Of a stretch of 64,000 nt of DNA, positions 45,097-57,250 are shown piece by piece. This stretch comes from Selaginella moellendorffii (Eukaryota > Streptophyta > Lycopodiopsida > Selaginellales > Selaginellaceae), in the NCBI RefSeq assembly GCF_000143415.4, contig NW_003314275.1:689980-753979 (forward strand), given 5' to 3'. Both the position numbers and the translations under genes were made by a program. The notes under the pieces were generated by a model. The model ran no database searches. It worked only from the letters and a program-made list of their open reading frames with translations, and was not told where the DNA came from. Position 1 is the stretch's first letter; every line of letters starts with the position of its first letter.

Positions 45097-47038
45097 AGCT
45101 TTTTCCATTTTCTTTCTTTTGTTCTTTCATTTCAGGATTTTGGTTTAAATCTAACTTTTTGCATTGTCTAGATCTCCTTTTCCTTCTAGCTTTATTTTAT
45201 TTCATTTCTCTTCTTTTGCTTTTTCCTTTTCATTCATCTTCATGGTAGATTAGGAATCTCTTCCTTCTTTGACTCTGGAGCAGTAGTTAATACAATTGTT
45301 TGATGCTATACGATTGCAATTGCATAACCAAACTCAATGTTGGCCACAACATTCCTAGCTTGATCCGCTCCGACATATTTAGCTCCGTACAAAGCAAGAG
45401 GTTTTAGAAACAAAGATTGCCCTTAACGAAGGCGATGCAATTATTGGAAAGTATCATCACAATCATCGGCATGTCTAAATGCATGTTTAAAGATGTCCGG
45501 GAGAACACTCCAATCTCTACTTATGGCTGAACTCAAACCATTGTACCACTATAATGCCGTCCCTTAGAGATACGTGGGAAACTCATGCAAATGTCAAGCA
45601 TCATCCCAGGAATGATATGTGGCAATCACCATGAAGTGATCGAAAAAATGGTACACATCATCCCCAAGATTCCTGGGAAAGAACTCCGGCCAAACGCGAG
45701 GATTGGCACCAAGAGCAAGAGGAGTTGTACTATGTGCCGTGAATCAAGATCTTGTCGGACTTATGCATGCATTTGCTCCAACCACTCTTGACGATGCTCT
45801 TCACTTGGCACAATATTATGAGATGTCGCCTCTTCCACTTTTTGCTGCACATCCTTCAACTCCACTTCCTATAAGTGATGGTCCTGTTCTAATGGAGGTT
45901 GATGTTGCTGCTACTCCAGTCCAAGGACAAGGGTGAGGCCATGGTCATGGCCATGATGTTCATTGTTGGGCATGTGATGAAGTTGGTCACACTTATTAGT
46001 GTTGTCAGCATTTTCTAGATTGGCAGTTACCATTTCCTAGGTGGAGACTTTTGCGTCAACAATGTCCTGTTGGTGCTACTGCAATGGAAGGTCTGGACAC
46101 TAAAATGCATCTGGTAAACGAGGAATCATGCGAATAACAGAGGGACCTTGCGCAAATAAGTTGGTGACCCCTCCATCTTTTTTTCAAGAGTATCATCAAG
46201 GGGTTCACTCGGCACTAGTTCATCCAGTGTTTACTTTTCAAGCTCGTTTTTATAACAAGCGATCTCCTATTATTCTTTCTGTATTGGTTGATATAGGTTC
46301 AAATTTATCTTTTATTACTCAGGTTGCCATCTACACTTGCATCATGCGGTGGAGCTAGTTTTCATTCTTTATGGCAATAGCCATATATATGTATGTGCAC
46401 GAGATGAGGCAAACTTAGTTGTGCATGTGGGTGATCTTAAGCTTGGGTTGCAATTATTGCGGGTGGTGCCGAATCAAGCTTTTGACCTCATCCTTTGTAT
46501 GGATTGATTGCAGCGCAATCATGCCAAGTGTGACTTTGAGGCTTCTCCCCTTTGTCTTATACTTCCTTATATTTCATCCATTCCTCTTACTTCCGTACCT
46601 CTTCTTCTTTCTTCTTTTACCTCTACTTCCATTACTTTTGTCCCCCCACTACTTCCTTCTATGTTTCCGTCTTGTTTTGCTCTTCCCTTTTCCAATCCTT
46701 CTGACAATCTTTGTGTTGCAGGGGTTGACCGGCTCATGAAAGAGTATTCTGATCTCTTTGAATTTAACCTATTGTCTGGGGCCAAGATTGCCACATATCA
46801 TCCGATTCCGACCAAGGATGCTTGTCCAATCAAGGTTTATATTTATCATCGATCACCCAAAGAGATCAAGATTTTACATGCAAATGTCAATGAGATGTTG
46901 GTAAAGGGTGTTATTTGGAAGTCGCAGAGTACTTAGGCATGTGAACCTCATCTTGTGACGAAGCCTGATGGAAGTATCTGTTTTTGCATCAACTATCATC
47001 CATTAAATGAAGTGACGATCCTGAATGTGTACCGAGTA
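45097..47038 (+). pseudogene. Ty3/gypsy gag-pol fragment (family 3)
   Basis: The Gag end (LHLAQYYEMSPLPLF region, 45790-45936) is followed by a CCHC-like zinc knuckle at about 45960-46005 (CWACDEVGHTY, stop, CC). Protease is at about 46255-46330 (SVLVDIGSNLSFIT; DIG for DTG/DSG). The RT entry is at 46725-47030 (LMKEYSDLFEFN, YHRSPKEIKILHANVNEML, KPDGSICFCINYHPLNEVTI). RT is cut at about 47038 by LTR family 1. A protein-like frame at 46419-46739 is a T-rich artefact. Confidence 0.75.
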
Positions 47039-48160
47039 TGAGATGGAACCGAGATCAGAACCGAGACCGAGACCAAGACCGAGTCTGAGTCCGAAACTAA
47101 GACCGAGACCAAGTCTGAGTCCAAGTCCGAGTCCGAGTTAGAGTCCGAATACTAATACAGGCTATTGGGTGAAAGCCCAAAGCTATTGTCCCCCAAGGGG
47201 GGGGGGAGGGTTGTGGGGGGTTCCAAAAGTATAGCAAGGAGAGTGTGGAGCCCAGTGGAGCCAGTTTGGCTAGGAAAGGCCAGTTTGGCCCAAGAAGGCT
47301 ATACCTAGGTATTGGGTGATGGGTTGACCACTGGGAAATCCAAAGCTAGAGTGAATACAGACCAACAAGTGGGGTAGCTTGGTGAAGTGTTCAAAAGTTG
47401 GCTCTAGTTCTCCCGGGAGATCGAATGGTTGATGCTCTCAGTCCAAGTGTGGGTGGCACTACCTACTTGGATATCTGGCATGGCTCAATGGAACCTCACT
47501 CTAAGCCCATGGCTAAAGCACCCAAAGGCGAAAGGTGGGGAGAGTACCCACAAGACTCGCATAAAGCCACAGTGTTCCAAAATGTTGTCCCAAAGTCCTA
47601 AATTGTGAAAAGGAAGAAGAGCAACACTCTAGTGTAGAGACCAAAGATACAGTCATGTGAGGAGGAAGTCCCAGGGGACCGTGGGACTTAGTGGTCGGGC
47701 CTATGGGCCTTGATCTAGTGGCAGTGTTAGCGAACACGGCCATGAACAGAAAGGGACTTGGTGGGGACCAGAAAAGGGATATTGGGGAAGGTTATTCCCA
47801 TGCCTACAGGCATCCTAAGGATGCTAAGGAGTGGATCTAGGATGATCACTTATGAATAGATGGCTCAATCTTTGAAAGATGGGACTGTGATACAGGTGGT
47901 GTTAGACCACCAATATTACCAAGGTGAAGGGGCATGGCCTTAGTGTAATGGGCTGATATGTCAGTGATACCTTGGGGTGTCGGTCATGGGATCAGACACG
48001 TGAAGCACTTGGGCCAAGTGTAAAGGTTGAGTGGCAGGAATGCCATTCTCGGGGCTAACAAACCTAAGTCCGGAATAGGACTTATGGAGTTTGTGAGTGA
48101 GACTCCTTTAAGTGGTTGGAGGTGTGGTTAAGTGACTAAAGTAGAATGGAAAAATTATTT
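47039..48160. mobile_element. LTR family 1, copy C (partial)
   Basis: Begins inside the minisatellite (GAGACCGAGACC and GAGTCC units, 47040-47150), then the hairpin/G-tract module with TATTGGGTGAAAGCCC and AAAAGTATAGCAAGGA, and the remainder of the copy B sequence to GACTAAAGTAGAATGGAAAA near 48130. It replaces the rest of the preceding gypsy RT. Confidence 0.8.
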
Positions 48161-48394
48161 GTTTATAATTTAGGTTGTCCTTAATCCAAGAGTGGTGGAG
48201 CTTCATCAACCTAGTATATATAGGTTAGCCTTGTTTCATTTCTCCACAATCTAAATCAACTCCAATTTAAGGTTTCTTCTTCGTCTCCACTAACTTTTCT
48301 CTTTGTCTTCTGCATTTTTCAGTCTTGATCTTGTTGGGGGTCTTGACAATTTGATTCAAATTGTGCCTTTTACTTTTGCTTTAGCTCATTTTGA
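48161..48394 (+). promoter_or_regulatory. Leader or LTR remnant upstream of gypsy family 4 gag
   Basis: Contains TAGTATATATAGG (TATA-like) near 48216 and a pyrimidine-rich leader before gag. The stretch just before gag (GATTGTTTGATTGCCTTTGCC) is repeated at the window end on the minus strand beside the second copy. No clear PBS was found. Confidence 0.45.
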
Positions 48395-49130
48395 TTGTTT
48401 GATTGCCTTTGCCTTTTTCCCCCTTTTCTTTCTTCTTTGTTGATAGAGTCTCCAAGCCATCATGATTTTTTTGCCAAAGTCCTTGCAAAAATCCAGCTTG
48501 AGAATACTGAGTTGAAGGCGACCCTTCTTCATATGCAACAAGAGCTTGTTTCACTTTCGGCTCAAGGATCAAGCAAAGTTCCTAAACCGAAGGTGAGTTT
48601 CCCGGTGAAGTTCTCAAGCAAGCATTCGGAGCTTCGCGGATTCCTGAACCAGATGGAGCTGATCTTCGCACTTCAACATCAGCGGTACCCCACTCCCAAG
48701 TCTCAAATCGGTGCGATCGGGATGCTACTCGAAAGTGTAGCTTTGTCATGGTTTTCTGCTTTCCTTGAGAAGAGCATGAAAGTGGTCATGGTTCCAGAGC
48801 TGATGGATTTTCAATTGTTCAAAGAGAAGCTTGAAGCATGTTTTGGCAAGACGGATCAAGTTCAAGCTGCCACCACAAAGATGAGACATTTCTCTCAAGG
48901 GTCTCGTCTTGCCTCAATCTATGCTGCGGAGTTCCAACTCCTTGCCTTGGACACTCAGTGGGATGAGCGGGCCTTGATTGATCAATTTCGTTTTGGTCTC
49001 AACAATAGTGTCAAGGCTTTGTTGCTCACCATATAGAATCCCACGAACCTATCAGACGCCATCAACAAAGCTGTTCAATGTGACAATTATCTTTTTGAAC
49101 ATCATTAGGAAAGTTGCCACGCCACCATTT
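48395..49130 (+). pseudogene. Gypsy family 4 Gag
   Basis: A 213-codon frame, then a TAG followed by a recognisable continuation (NPTNLSDAINKAVQCDNYLF). The Gag core is clear: FLNQMELIFALQHQRYPTPK, GMLLESVALSWFSAFLEKS, FQLFKEKLEACFG and ASIYAAEFQLLALDTQWDE. Gag forms the virus-like particle. Downstream near 49292 a zinc knuckle variant reads YCADFNHKATVCPKKPP. Confidence 0.85.
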
Positions 49131-49419
49131 TTTCGTCCCAGACTCAAAAATCCTAACTTGAGTCTTTGGGGCATACTCCTAAACCTATTGCTCTAGTCCC
49201 AATGGATATTTCTGGTACTCCCCAACTCATTAGAGGGAAGTTGAGTCCTGCTGAAAAGCAACATTGAGTATCTTAGAATCTTTGACTCTACTGTGCTGAT
49301 TTTAATCACAAAGCAACTGTGTGTCCCAAGAAGCCTCCCCAACTGCTCGAGTTCACTCTACCTCAAGGTCCATCTCTGTTGCAGTCGGGAAATGACCCTG
49401 TCCAAATAGAGTAGGAGCT

Positions 49420-50090
49420 GTCTGTTTGGACTCCCGGAATAAATATCACTTTTCTTCTTTATCAAGCTCCTCACCTCCTTTCATCAAAGCCACCACCAAT
49501 TCTTGCAACTTTCGCATCCCATGTCTCCTTTCTTTCACCGGACAATCAGGACTCAAGGCTCTAGCGCTACTGGACTCAGGCGCAACTTCTTACTTCATGG
49601 ACATGGACTTTGTTGCTTGACATCACGTTCCTCTTTCTCCTACTATACGGGATCTGAGGGTTGAATGCATTGGCAGGCATTTTGTGTTTCCATCTTCTGG
49701 ACTTAAGGAAATGTTGCCCATTCAAGTACACATCGGGTCCATCATCACCAATCGCCTTCAACATCATCAACAGCAAGTCCTCCTCTGTGGTGCTCGGCCT
49801 TCTTTGGTTCCAACTGCGGCAGCCTCAGATCTATTGGAAGGAATTACAGCTCGTCTCTCCCACATCACCATCTCCCATGTCTTTCCTTGCTGTTCATCGA
49901 GTCCGAATCAGGAAAAGTTCCCTAAACTCAAATTGGGGTTTTGTTCCTGACTCTATGAAGTTTTCACCCTCTTTACTCCCTATCCCTCAATCTTCTTTTC
50001 CCTCTCTTCCATCTTACACTAAACAGTGTAGTTGTACGCCTCCTCCTATCTCCACAATCACTATGAAAGACAAAGAACCTATTTTCCTTT
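49420..50090 (+). pseudogene. Gypsy family 4 protease region
   Basis: LKALALLDSGATSYFMDMDF near 49550-49610 is an intact aspartic protease signature (DSGA). The frame stops at 49620 and the downstream part (IRDLRVECIGRHF) is in shifted frames. Confidence 0.8.
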
Positions 50091-52189
50091 TTGCTTTGCA
50101 TGTTTCTCCTGTCAGTCTTCCTGAGAAGTATTATGATTTTGGGGATGTGTTTGACAAGAAAAAAGCTAGTGTACTACATGTTCATCAGCCTTACAACTGT
50201 CCCATTGATTTACAGGAAAGAGCATCACCTCCATGGGGGCCTATCTACGGGTTATCCCCATCTGAGCTTAAGGCCCTCAAAGAGTACATGGATGAGAACC
50301 TTGCATCAGGGTTCATTTAACATTTGCAATCCCTGACTGGAGCGTCTATCTTCTTTGTCAAAAAGAAGGATGAGAGTTTGCGGCTAGTCAGTGACTACCG
50401 AGGTTTGAACCAGGTGATTGTTCGGAACCGTTATCCACTGCCCCTGATCTCAAACCTGTTGGAACACCTCGGCGGTGCCTGCTTCTTCACTAAGATCGAC
50501 CTCCGTGGAGTATACAACCTGATCCGGATCTAGCCTGGCGATGAATGGAAGACTGTGTTCTAAACCTGCTATGGCCACTTTGAGTACATTGTCATGCCGT
50601 TTGGCTTGACAAATGCTTTAGTAGTTTTCCAACACATACCAAACAACATCTTTCGGGAGTTTCTTGATTAGATGGTGATTGTAGCGCATGTGATCATGGG
50701 ATGAGATTTGGATATACTGTCACTGTGGATTCTTGGAACCTTGGGGGATAAATGGGGATAAAATAGCCACTAAGGGCTCTCTCATCAAGTAATTGCCCCT
50801 TTTCTAGTTGGCTTAAGGGGAGAGAGATAAGGTGCGTTACAGTTGGTATCGGAGCTAATGGCACGGGTTCGATTCCCATTGATTAGTGGCTACTTAAAAG
50901 TTTAATATACCCTTAAGCAAGGTATATTCCTACCCCTAAATTTGAAATCGTACGTATTAGGCATCCATGCGTATGTCCTTCCTCTTGTGTAGAGTATCCA
51001 CGGACGAAGGTATCCACCGTGGGATTGCGGTACGGGTGGACGATTAGTTCTCACATGGAATAACTGGTCTACACAATGGAAGGATTGGTAGATTGAGTGC
51101 GAAAATGGAGGTGCTGATTCCCCTTGGCTTAGTAGGGGTTATTAGTCAATAGTCAATGAGGACATTGACATTTCTGAAGGGGGGGTGAGTGTAGCGCATG
51201 TGATCACGGGATGAGATTTGGATATACTATCACCGTAGATCCTTGGAACCTTAGGGGATAAATGCGAAAATGGAGGTGCTGATTCCCCTTGGCTTAGTAA
51301 GGGTTATTAGTCAATAGTCAATGAGGACATTGACATTTCTGAAGGGGGGGTGAGTGTAGCGCATGTGATCATGGGATGAGATTTGGATATACTATCACCG
51401 TAGATCCTTGGAACCTTGGGGGATAAATGGAGATAAAATAGCCACTAAGGGCTCTCTCATCAAGCAATTGCCCCTTTTCCAGTTGGCTTAAGGGGAGAGA
51501 GATAAGGTGCGCTACAGTGATCATCTACTTCGACGACATCCTCATTTACTCAAAAACTCACCGTGGATCCTTGGAACCTTGGGGGATAAATGAAGATAAA
51601 ATAGCCACTAAGGGCTCTTTCATCAAGCAATTGCCCCTTTTCCAGTTGGCTTAAGGGGAGAGAGATAAGGTGCACTACAGTGATCATCTACCTCGACGAC
51701 ATCCTCATTTACTCAAAGACTGAGGAGGAGCATGACAAACATGTGCGCAAGGTGCTAGCGAAGCTATGGGAACATGGCCTATACGATAAGCTTGAGAAAT
51801 GTTCCTTCAATCATGAGTCTGTGGAGTTCCTTGGGTACATTGTCACTCATAAGGGTATCACGATGGATCCTGCCAAAGTCAAAACTATTTTCAAATGGGA
51901 ACCTCTACAATCAATGTCGGATGTTCAAGTTTACCTTGGCTTCGCCAACTTCTACCACAAATTCATTGATCACTACTCCGACATTGTCCTTCCTCTCACA
52001 CATCTCACTCACAAGGATGTTCTCTTTTCTTGGTTTGCTGTTGCCCAGCAGGCCTTCGACACACTCAAGGCAGCCTTCAGTTCTACTCCTGTCTTAATCC
52101 ATGCTGATCCCTCACAACCTTTCTTCATCGAGGTAGACGCCCTCGACATTGCCATCGGTGCTGTGCTATCTCAACTCGGAGTGGATTAG
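50091..52189 (+). pseudogene. Gypsy family 4 reverse transcriptase, interrupted by TRIM
   Basis: Before the insertion: [79 protein letters not shown] and [13 protein letters not shown]. After it (from 51680): IIYLDDILIYSKTEEEHDKH, EKCSFNHESVEFLGYIVTHK, YLGFANFYHKFIDHYSDIV, FSWFAVAQQAFDTLKAAFSS and the RNase H start FFIEVDALDIAIGAVLSQ (EVDA for the usual TDAS/EVDAS). The insertion separates the palm from its YLDD strand. Confidence 0.88.
50675..51684 (+). mobile_element. TRIM copy 2 with local duplications, inserted in RT
   Basis: Target duplication GTGAT at 50675-50679 and 51517-51521. The 5' LTR is 50680-50841 (ending GCGTTACA), PBS TGGTATCGGAGC 50844-50855, PPT GAAGGGGGGGTGAG before 51190. 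A partial 3' LTR (51190 to about 51264) is followed by a repeated internal end and a full 3' LTR (51355-51516, GCGCTACA). Then about 40 bp of RT (ATCATCTACTTCGACGAC...) is followed by a third partial LTR (about 51560-51679) and the GTGAT flank again, so LTR plus flanking RT was duplicated in tandem. Confidence 0.88.
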
Positions 52190-53610
52190 GAATTTCATCT
52201 GGTCGCTTTCCATTCTCGGAAATTCTAGCCTGTAGAGATCAATTACGAAATCCACGACAAGGAGCTCCTTGCCATCATGGATTCCTTTGGAGAGTGGTGT
52301 CATTTCTTGGAGGGGGTGAGCCATCAAATAACGATTTGGACGGATCACAAAAATCTTGAGTACTTTGCCACTTTCCGAGTTTTAGCCATCGTTAGGCAAA
52401 GTGGGCACAATTCCTGAGTCGGTTTGACTTTATTATCAAGTACAAACCTAGAAAGCTTCAGGGCCTTCTTGATGCTCTTTCAAGGCACTCCTATCTCAAT
52501 CTCATGCCTGGTAATCCTGCCTTCGATTAACAGGATCAAGTTATCCTCAATCCTGATCGGCTTCAAGTTATGGCAAATTTCCTTGGCCCCTTAGAACTTC
52601 TCCTTAATAGACACGATTTTCAATCTGACAACCTCGCTAGCAACATTTTCCCCCATCTTCAGGCTGGACACCCAGTGACTCCTGATTGCCGATGATTTGA
52701 TAAGTTCGAGTTCTTAGATGGCTTATTGTACCGTGGGGAGTAGCTTTAGGTTCCTGAAGGTGATGCTCGAAAGTTGGTCCTAATGGCATGCCATGATAAC
52801 CTGACTGCTGGTCACTTCGGCATTGCAAAAACCTATGAGCTGGTTGCACAGGACTTTTGGTGGCCTCACATGAACAACTACATCAAAGCTTTTGTTACCT
52901 CTTGTGACTCTTATGCCTGGAATAAGATACCTCGCCATCTTCCTTCAAGTTTGCTTCGTTCCCTCTCGGTCCCTTCAAGTCCTTGGGAATCCATCTCCAT
53001 GGATTTCTTGAGTGATCTTTCGAGTTCTGAAGGCTTCAATAGCATTTTAGTTGTGGTGGATTGCTTCACAAAGATGGTGCACTTCTTGCCGTGTACTAAG
53101 GAGTTTTTAGGCAAGAATATGGCAAAATTTGTATTCAAAGAAATTTTCCAACTTCATGGGATTCCTACAGATGTGGTTTCGAATCGGGGGCCTTAGTTCA
53201 TCTCTCATTTCTGGCAACGGTTCTTGCAGCTGCTTGAAGTGAAAGCCAACCTCTCTTTAGCGTATCATCCTTAAATTGATGGATAGTCCGAGCGAACGAT
53301 TTAGATGTTGAAACCTTCATCAACTATCATCAAGATGACTGGTTCGATATCCTTCCCCTTGCTGAGTTTTCCTATAACAACTCTGTTCACTCCTCCCCCT
53401 CCCTTTGAGTTTCCCCCTTCTTTGCAAACTCTAGCCGAAATCCTCAATTCAATCTCTCACTTCCTTCTCCATCCGAATCCTCTCGTTCAAATCCTTACTC
53501 TAAGGCATTTGTCTCCAACCTCCAAGAAATCCACAACTTCATCTCCTTCCACCTCCATCATGCTCAGAAATCTCACAAAACATTCACAAATGTCCATCAT
53601 TAAGATTGTT
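52190..53610 (+). pseudogene. Gypsy family 4 RNase H end and integrase
   Basis: RNase H continues with [28 protein letters not shown] and [10 protein letters not shown]. Integrase: the zinc-binding block CHDNLTAGHFGIAKTYELV, WWPHMNNYIKAFVTSCDSY; core Asp in ISMDFLSDLSSSEGFNSILV and VDCFTKMVHFLPC; second Asp block degraded (VVSNRGP for SDRGPQ); the catalytic Glu is kept near 53290 (SERTI) but surrounded by three stops. Confidence 0.82.
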
Positions 53611-54489
53611 CCCCTTATAATATCGTTAGAATGTATTATACTCATCATGTTTATATTAATGACTACTCTTGGGCAACATACAATCAAAATTTAAAGTGAA
53701 ACATTGTAAAAACATTTAATTTATGATATTACTAGTAGTGTATGCTTTATTTAAGGAAACATTTTCCAGATTAATATTAATTAACTAGCTAATTAAACAT
53801 GATTAAGGTAATATAAATATAAAAATTAGAAAAGTGATTAAAATACTAAATGAGACCTCCAAATGGTCTCACTTTAAAGAAAATGGTCTTCCCTAGAAGT
53901 GGTTTGTATCTCCACAATACATGCAAAGGTAATTTTTAATCTAACATTGTCATTTAGTATCTGAAAAATGTCATTGATGTATGGCTCCAATCTTCATTGG
54001 AATTATGCTATACTCGTGTATTGGTTGCTTAAAGACTAAAGCCATTAGATAGAGAACTATGCTCTAATCGACATTTTTGCAAGATTAATAGCAATCATGA
54101 GTGATATTAGATCTGTGTGAAATCTATATTATTATAGAGGTCAAGCCAAAATTGTTCCTTAAAAACTATATCATCCCATGAAATATTAATTAAAACTCAA
54201 ATGTATAAGCAAATGTAGATTTGAAGCTTTAGCATAATTGTTACAACTTATTGTTAGGAGTTTGTCATTGAGAGGAGAGGAAATAAACTACTAAGATAAA
54301 GATAAAAACAAAAGAGAAGAAAAGACAAAACAATGGAGAAAAAATAATTTATGTTAAACACTTTGAATACAAAATCCTAGAAACCCTCATTATATAATGT
54401 TTCAAGAAATTAATCTGGGTATAGGTCCATACTAATCTTGAATGCCCATTTATTGTAGACTCTAGGTTGATCATATTCTCTAAGTTGAT
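53611..54489. other. AT-rich non-coding DNA with a dispersed repeat
   Basis: Positions about 53770-53890 (ATTAATTAACTAGCTAATTA, then AATGAGACC and AATGGTCTCACTTTAA) match 16895-17015 in the same orientation. No gene is recognised. Confidence 0.65.
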
Positions 54490-55870
54490 TATAATTTTTA
54501 GGCCTATTTTCCTTATGGCTAGGTGGATAATCTTGAAAATTACCCTTAGGCAATAGTCATCATACTTTTCAGTGCGTGGGTATTCATGTTTGGTGCTTCC
54601 ATTATCATTGTAATCGTTCCTTATATGATAACTTCTATCATCAAATAAATAGCTTTGCTACATGTTATTTTATCAACATAGGCTACATATTGGCCTTTTG
54701 ATTGTTTAAAAAAGGTTTACACTTTTTAGCTAAATGCCCTTCTTTTTTACAAATTTAACACTTGATCAGCTAGAGTTTGCATTCTTCCTTACTATGGCTT
54801 TCATTTTTGCATCTGGTATACCAAATCCTTTGTTTAAAATTAGTTTGCAATTTGAAGCTTCTTAGATGATTAGTTTCCTTGTCAATAGAAGTCGTCTTTT
54901 TGTCTGACTTCACTATATTTACCATGTTATATTATTTTGTAAAACCTTGGTAGACAATCATAGCTTTTTTCAAGTCATCAGTCTATATAAGCTCTCTTTA
55001 TCAGATGTTCACAATAAATTTTCTTGATGTCTTGTATATATAGGCATAGGCGCATTTTGTCTAACATGAAGTCTTTATAATGTTTATAACATTTGTTGAA
55101 TTGAGGTGTATATTCCTCAATTGTCTCAAACTTTCCTTGATGAAGCTTTTGCAATTCATTATAGTTTTTTCCTGAGTTTGTTTCTATGAAGAAAGCTTTA
55201 AGAAAAAGCTTTATTTACTTATTAATGTGCCAAGCTTTTTGACATTATTGTTATAGTACCAATTTTTTGCTTTGTTTTTTAGCGTATAGAGAAAGAGATT
55301 CTTTTTCTACCCATCTACTTGCTTGAACCTAATTACTTTTATATATTGCTTAATATGTAGTTGTGGGTCCTCTCTTTTAATTCTAGAAAATGATGGATAT
55401 GTGATGATGGTGCTTATTGATATTTCTGCAATTGCCATCGTGTTTATCGTAATTTGATAGGAAATGCTCTATTTTGCAATTAGTATAAGCAAAACAGGTG
55501 TTTGGTTCATAGAGAAACCTGGATTACCATTAGAGGAGAAGTGCTGTAAATTTAGTTGTTCTTCTTTTTGTAGGGAATCACTTTAATTGTTTTGTATTCC
55601 ACTACTTTTAGTTGAAACAAAGATGTTTTCTATGTGCCAATGCTGCCAAAGAAGAGTAGTATATGGATTCACATATTTTGGATGACCATCAAAGTCATAT
55701 TGGGATTTTTGATCTCTTCTTCATTGAGGTGTATCTAATATGTTTTTAACTCACTCTCTTTTAAGTTTTTCTTTAGCTTGATTGAACAATGATTTAGTTT
55801 GTTCTAAAGAAAGGTTAAAATCAAGGATATCATAAGCAAGTGTTTTATAATTTTATTTTAAATCTTGTGA
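54490..55870 (-). pseudogene. Decayed Ty1/copia gag
   Basis: Minus-strand codons near 54840-54715 give two adjacent zinc-knuckle relics: RCKNESHSKEECK and, after a stop, ICKKEGHLAKKCK. Further upstream (55100-55200) short stretches such as KLHQGKFETIEEY resemble a copia Gag (UBN2-type). The sequence is too broken for a model. Confidence 0.5.
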
Positions 55871-55918
55871 ATACTTCTTTTCAAACTATCATCCACTCAT
55901 TAGATTATGAAGGAAATG

Positions 55919-56376
55919 TTATATATCTATTATTTTGTTTGGTATAAATAGTGACAATTTTATGCATAGAGACCGAAAACTCGTAAATGTCTCAAGTTGA
56001 CTTGCTTCCCAGTCCAAAGACGATAAGGAATATCTACAAGAGGCTGGGTAGGTATTCTGATTGCAAATATATATGGCTGTATTAATTGCCTCTGCCCAAA
56101 ATGATAGTGGCATTCCTACGTGAATAAGCATGCTATGTGCACTCTCCATAAGAGTCCGGTTCATTCTTTCAACAACTCCATTTTGAGTAGGACTATCTAG
56201 AGCTGTAAACTGCTACTGGATACCACTCTTATTGCATAGCTTCATTAAATTTTGTGACTTGTACTCGCCACCTCTGTCACTGTGTAAAGTCTTGAGCTGC
56301 TTGCCAATAAGATTTTCAGTGTAGCCTTGCTGCTTGCTGCATGAGATCATCGTTTGCTCTGATACCATGTTAGTTT
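55919..56376 (-). pseudogene. Ty1/copia fragment: PBS joined to integrase core
   Basis: On the minus strand TAACATGGTATCAGAGCA (near 56376-56359) is an LTR end plus primer site. The integrase core follows after about 50 bp: GKQLKTLHSDRGGEYKSQNL (second catalytic Asp), FTALDSPTQNGVVERMNRTL (catalytic Glu in VVER) and LMESAHSMLIHVGMPLSFWA, EAINTAIYICN. The gag-protease part between PBS and integrase is deleted. Confidence 0.85.
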
Positions 56377-56600
56377 TCTAGTTAAACGACATTCTCTGTT
56401 TGCCCTAACTACCACTTTTTCATTTTCTCTATACCAGTCTTGTGTCCGCTCAGTGCCACATGAATCTCTTGCCACCTTGGATTAGACTCCAGGCTGGCTA
56501 TCTACACTGATGCGTCTCAACAGCGAGCCTCTCCCGATGGTTTATCTCTTGCACGAGATGCAGAGATGAGGTAGGGGACTTCAAAAAGAGTCTCGCATTT
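56377..56600 (-). repeat. Probable copia LTR remnant
   Basis: The sequence beyond the copia PBS should be LTR. It includes TTTTCTAGTTAAACGACATTC and a run of short pyrimidine-rich words, but no second copy is in the window to fix its limits. Confidence 0.4.
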
Positions 56601-57250
56601 GCCTGTCGACCCAGGAAAAGTTTGTGAGTTTTGTGGAGAGATACAACCACCAGCAGACCAAGGAGACCGAGACTGCCCGTGACACTGCAACTTCAAAGCC
56701 AGAGGACGTTATGCTCAGGCACGAGCTCGAGTCCCGAAGGCCAGGGACGAAGAAGAGAGTTCTACCTCAGACAGAGCAGAGGCACGACTGGACGAGCTAG
56801 TGGCAAGACTGGACAAAAGGCTGGATGAAAACAGTCAGGCAGCAGCGACTGGACTGGAAGAAATTCCTCGGCCGTGGACAGAGGACACGGAGCTGCTGGT
56901 GCTCACGCCAGAGGGGATCGGCTTGGAAGTCTTGGAAGTGACGAGCCCGGGGTGTTCTTTTGACGAGCCCGGGGTGTTCTTCTTCTGGTGTTCTTTTGAC
57001 ATAACTACTCAGACAAATGTTTTGCAACTTTGTAAATGTATTCATTTCTTTTCAAGGAAACCACAGAGTGCTTTGTGTAGATCGTCTCGTTTTGCCACTG
57101 CCAAAGCGTACACTTCCATCTACCCCTGGAACGTTGTTTTATGGCATGGCGTTGCAAAAACAAAAGGAAGTTAGAGAAACCTTAAAGAAAACTAAAGAGA
57201 ACATAGACCTGGAAGGTTGAAGCCCCGGGCGTTGTCTAGTTCGTTGAACA
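56600..57250 (+). other. Unrecognised coding-like segment
   Basis: Locally higher GC and Glu/Arg-rich codons (for example EKFVSFVERYNHQQTKETET in one frame; LDKRLDENSQAAATGLEEI in another) suggest a charged helical protein with frameshifts, perhaps a transposon Gag. A short direct repeat GACGAGCCCGGGGTGTTCTT occurs at about 56942 and 56962. A frame at 57017-57220 may be another exon (LPKRTLPSTPGTLFYGM). No family can be named. Confidence 0.35.

Larger units (their letters stand above)
48395..53610 (+). mobile_element. Ty3/gypsy retrotransposon (family 4), split by a TRIM insertion
   Basis: Order: gag (48395 to about 49120), zinc knuckle near 49292, protease (about 49540-49620), RT (50091-50679 and 51680 to about 52000), RNase H (52080-52480) and integrase (52680-53600). 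The order RT-RH-IN marks Ty3/gypsy. The frame carries many stops, mostly where Gln is expected. A TRIM lies between the RT block FREFLD and the catalytic YLDD. The 3' end fades near 53610 without a recognised LTR. Confidence 0.88.

Noticed and set aside
46419-46739. Hydrophobic, membrane-like frame
   Set aside because: It comes from a TTCCTCTTACTTCC-rich tract in a gypsy linker; no neighbouring coding support.
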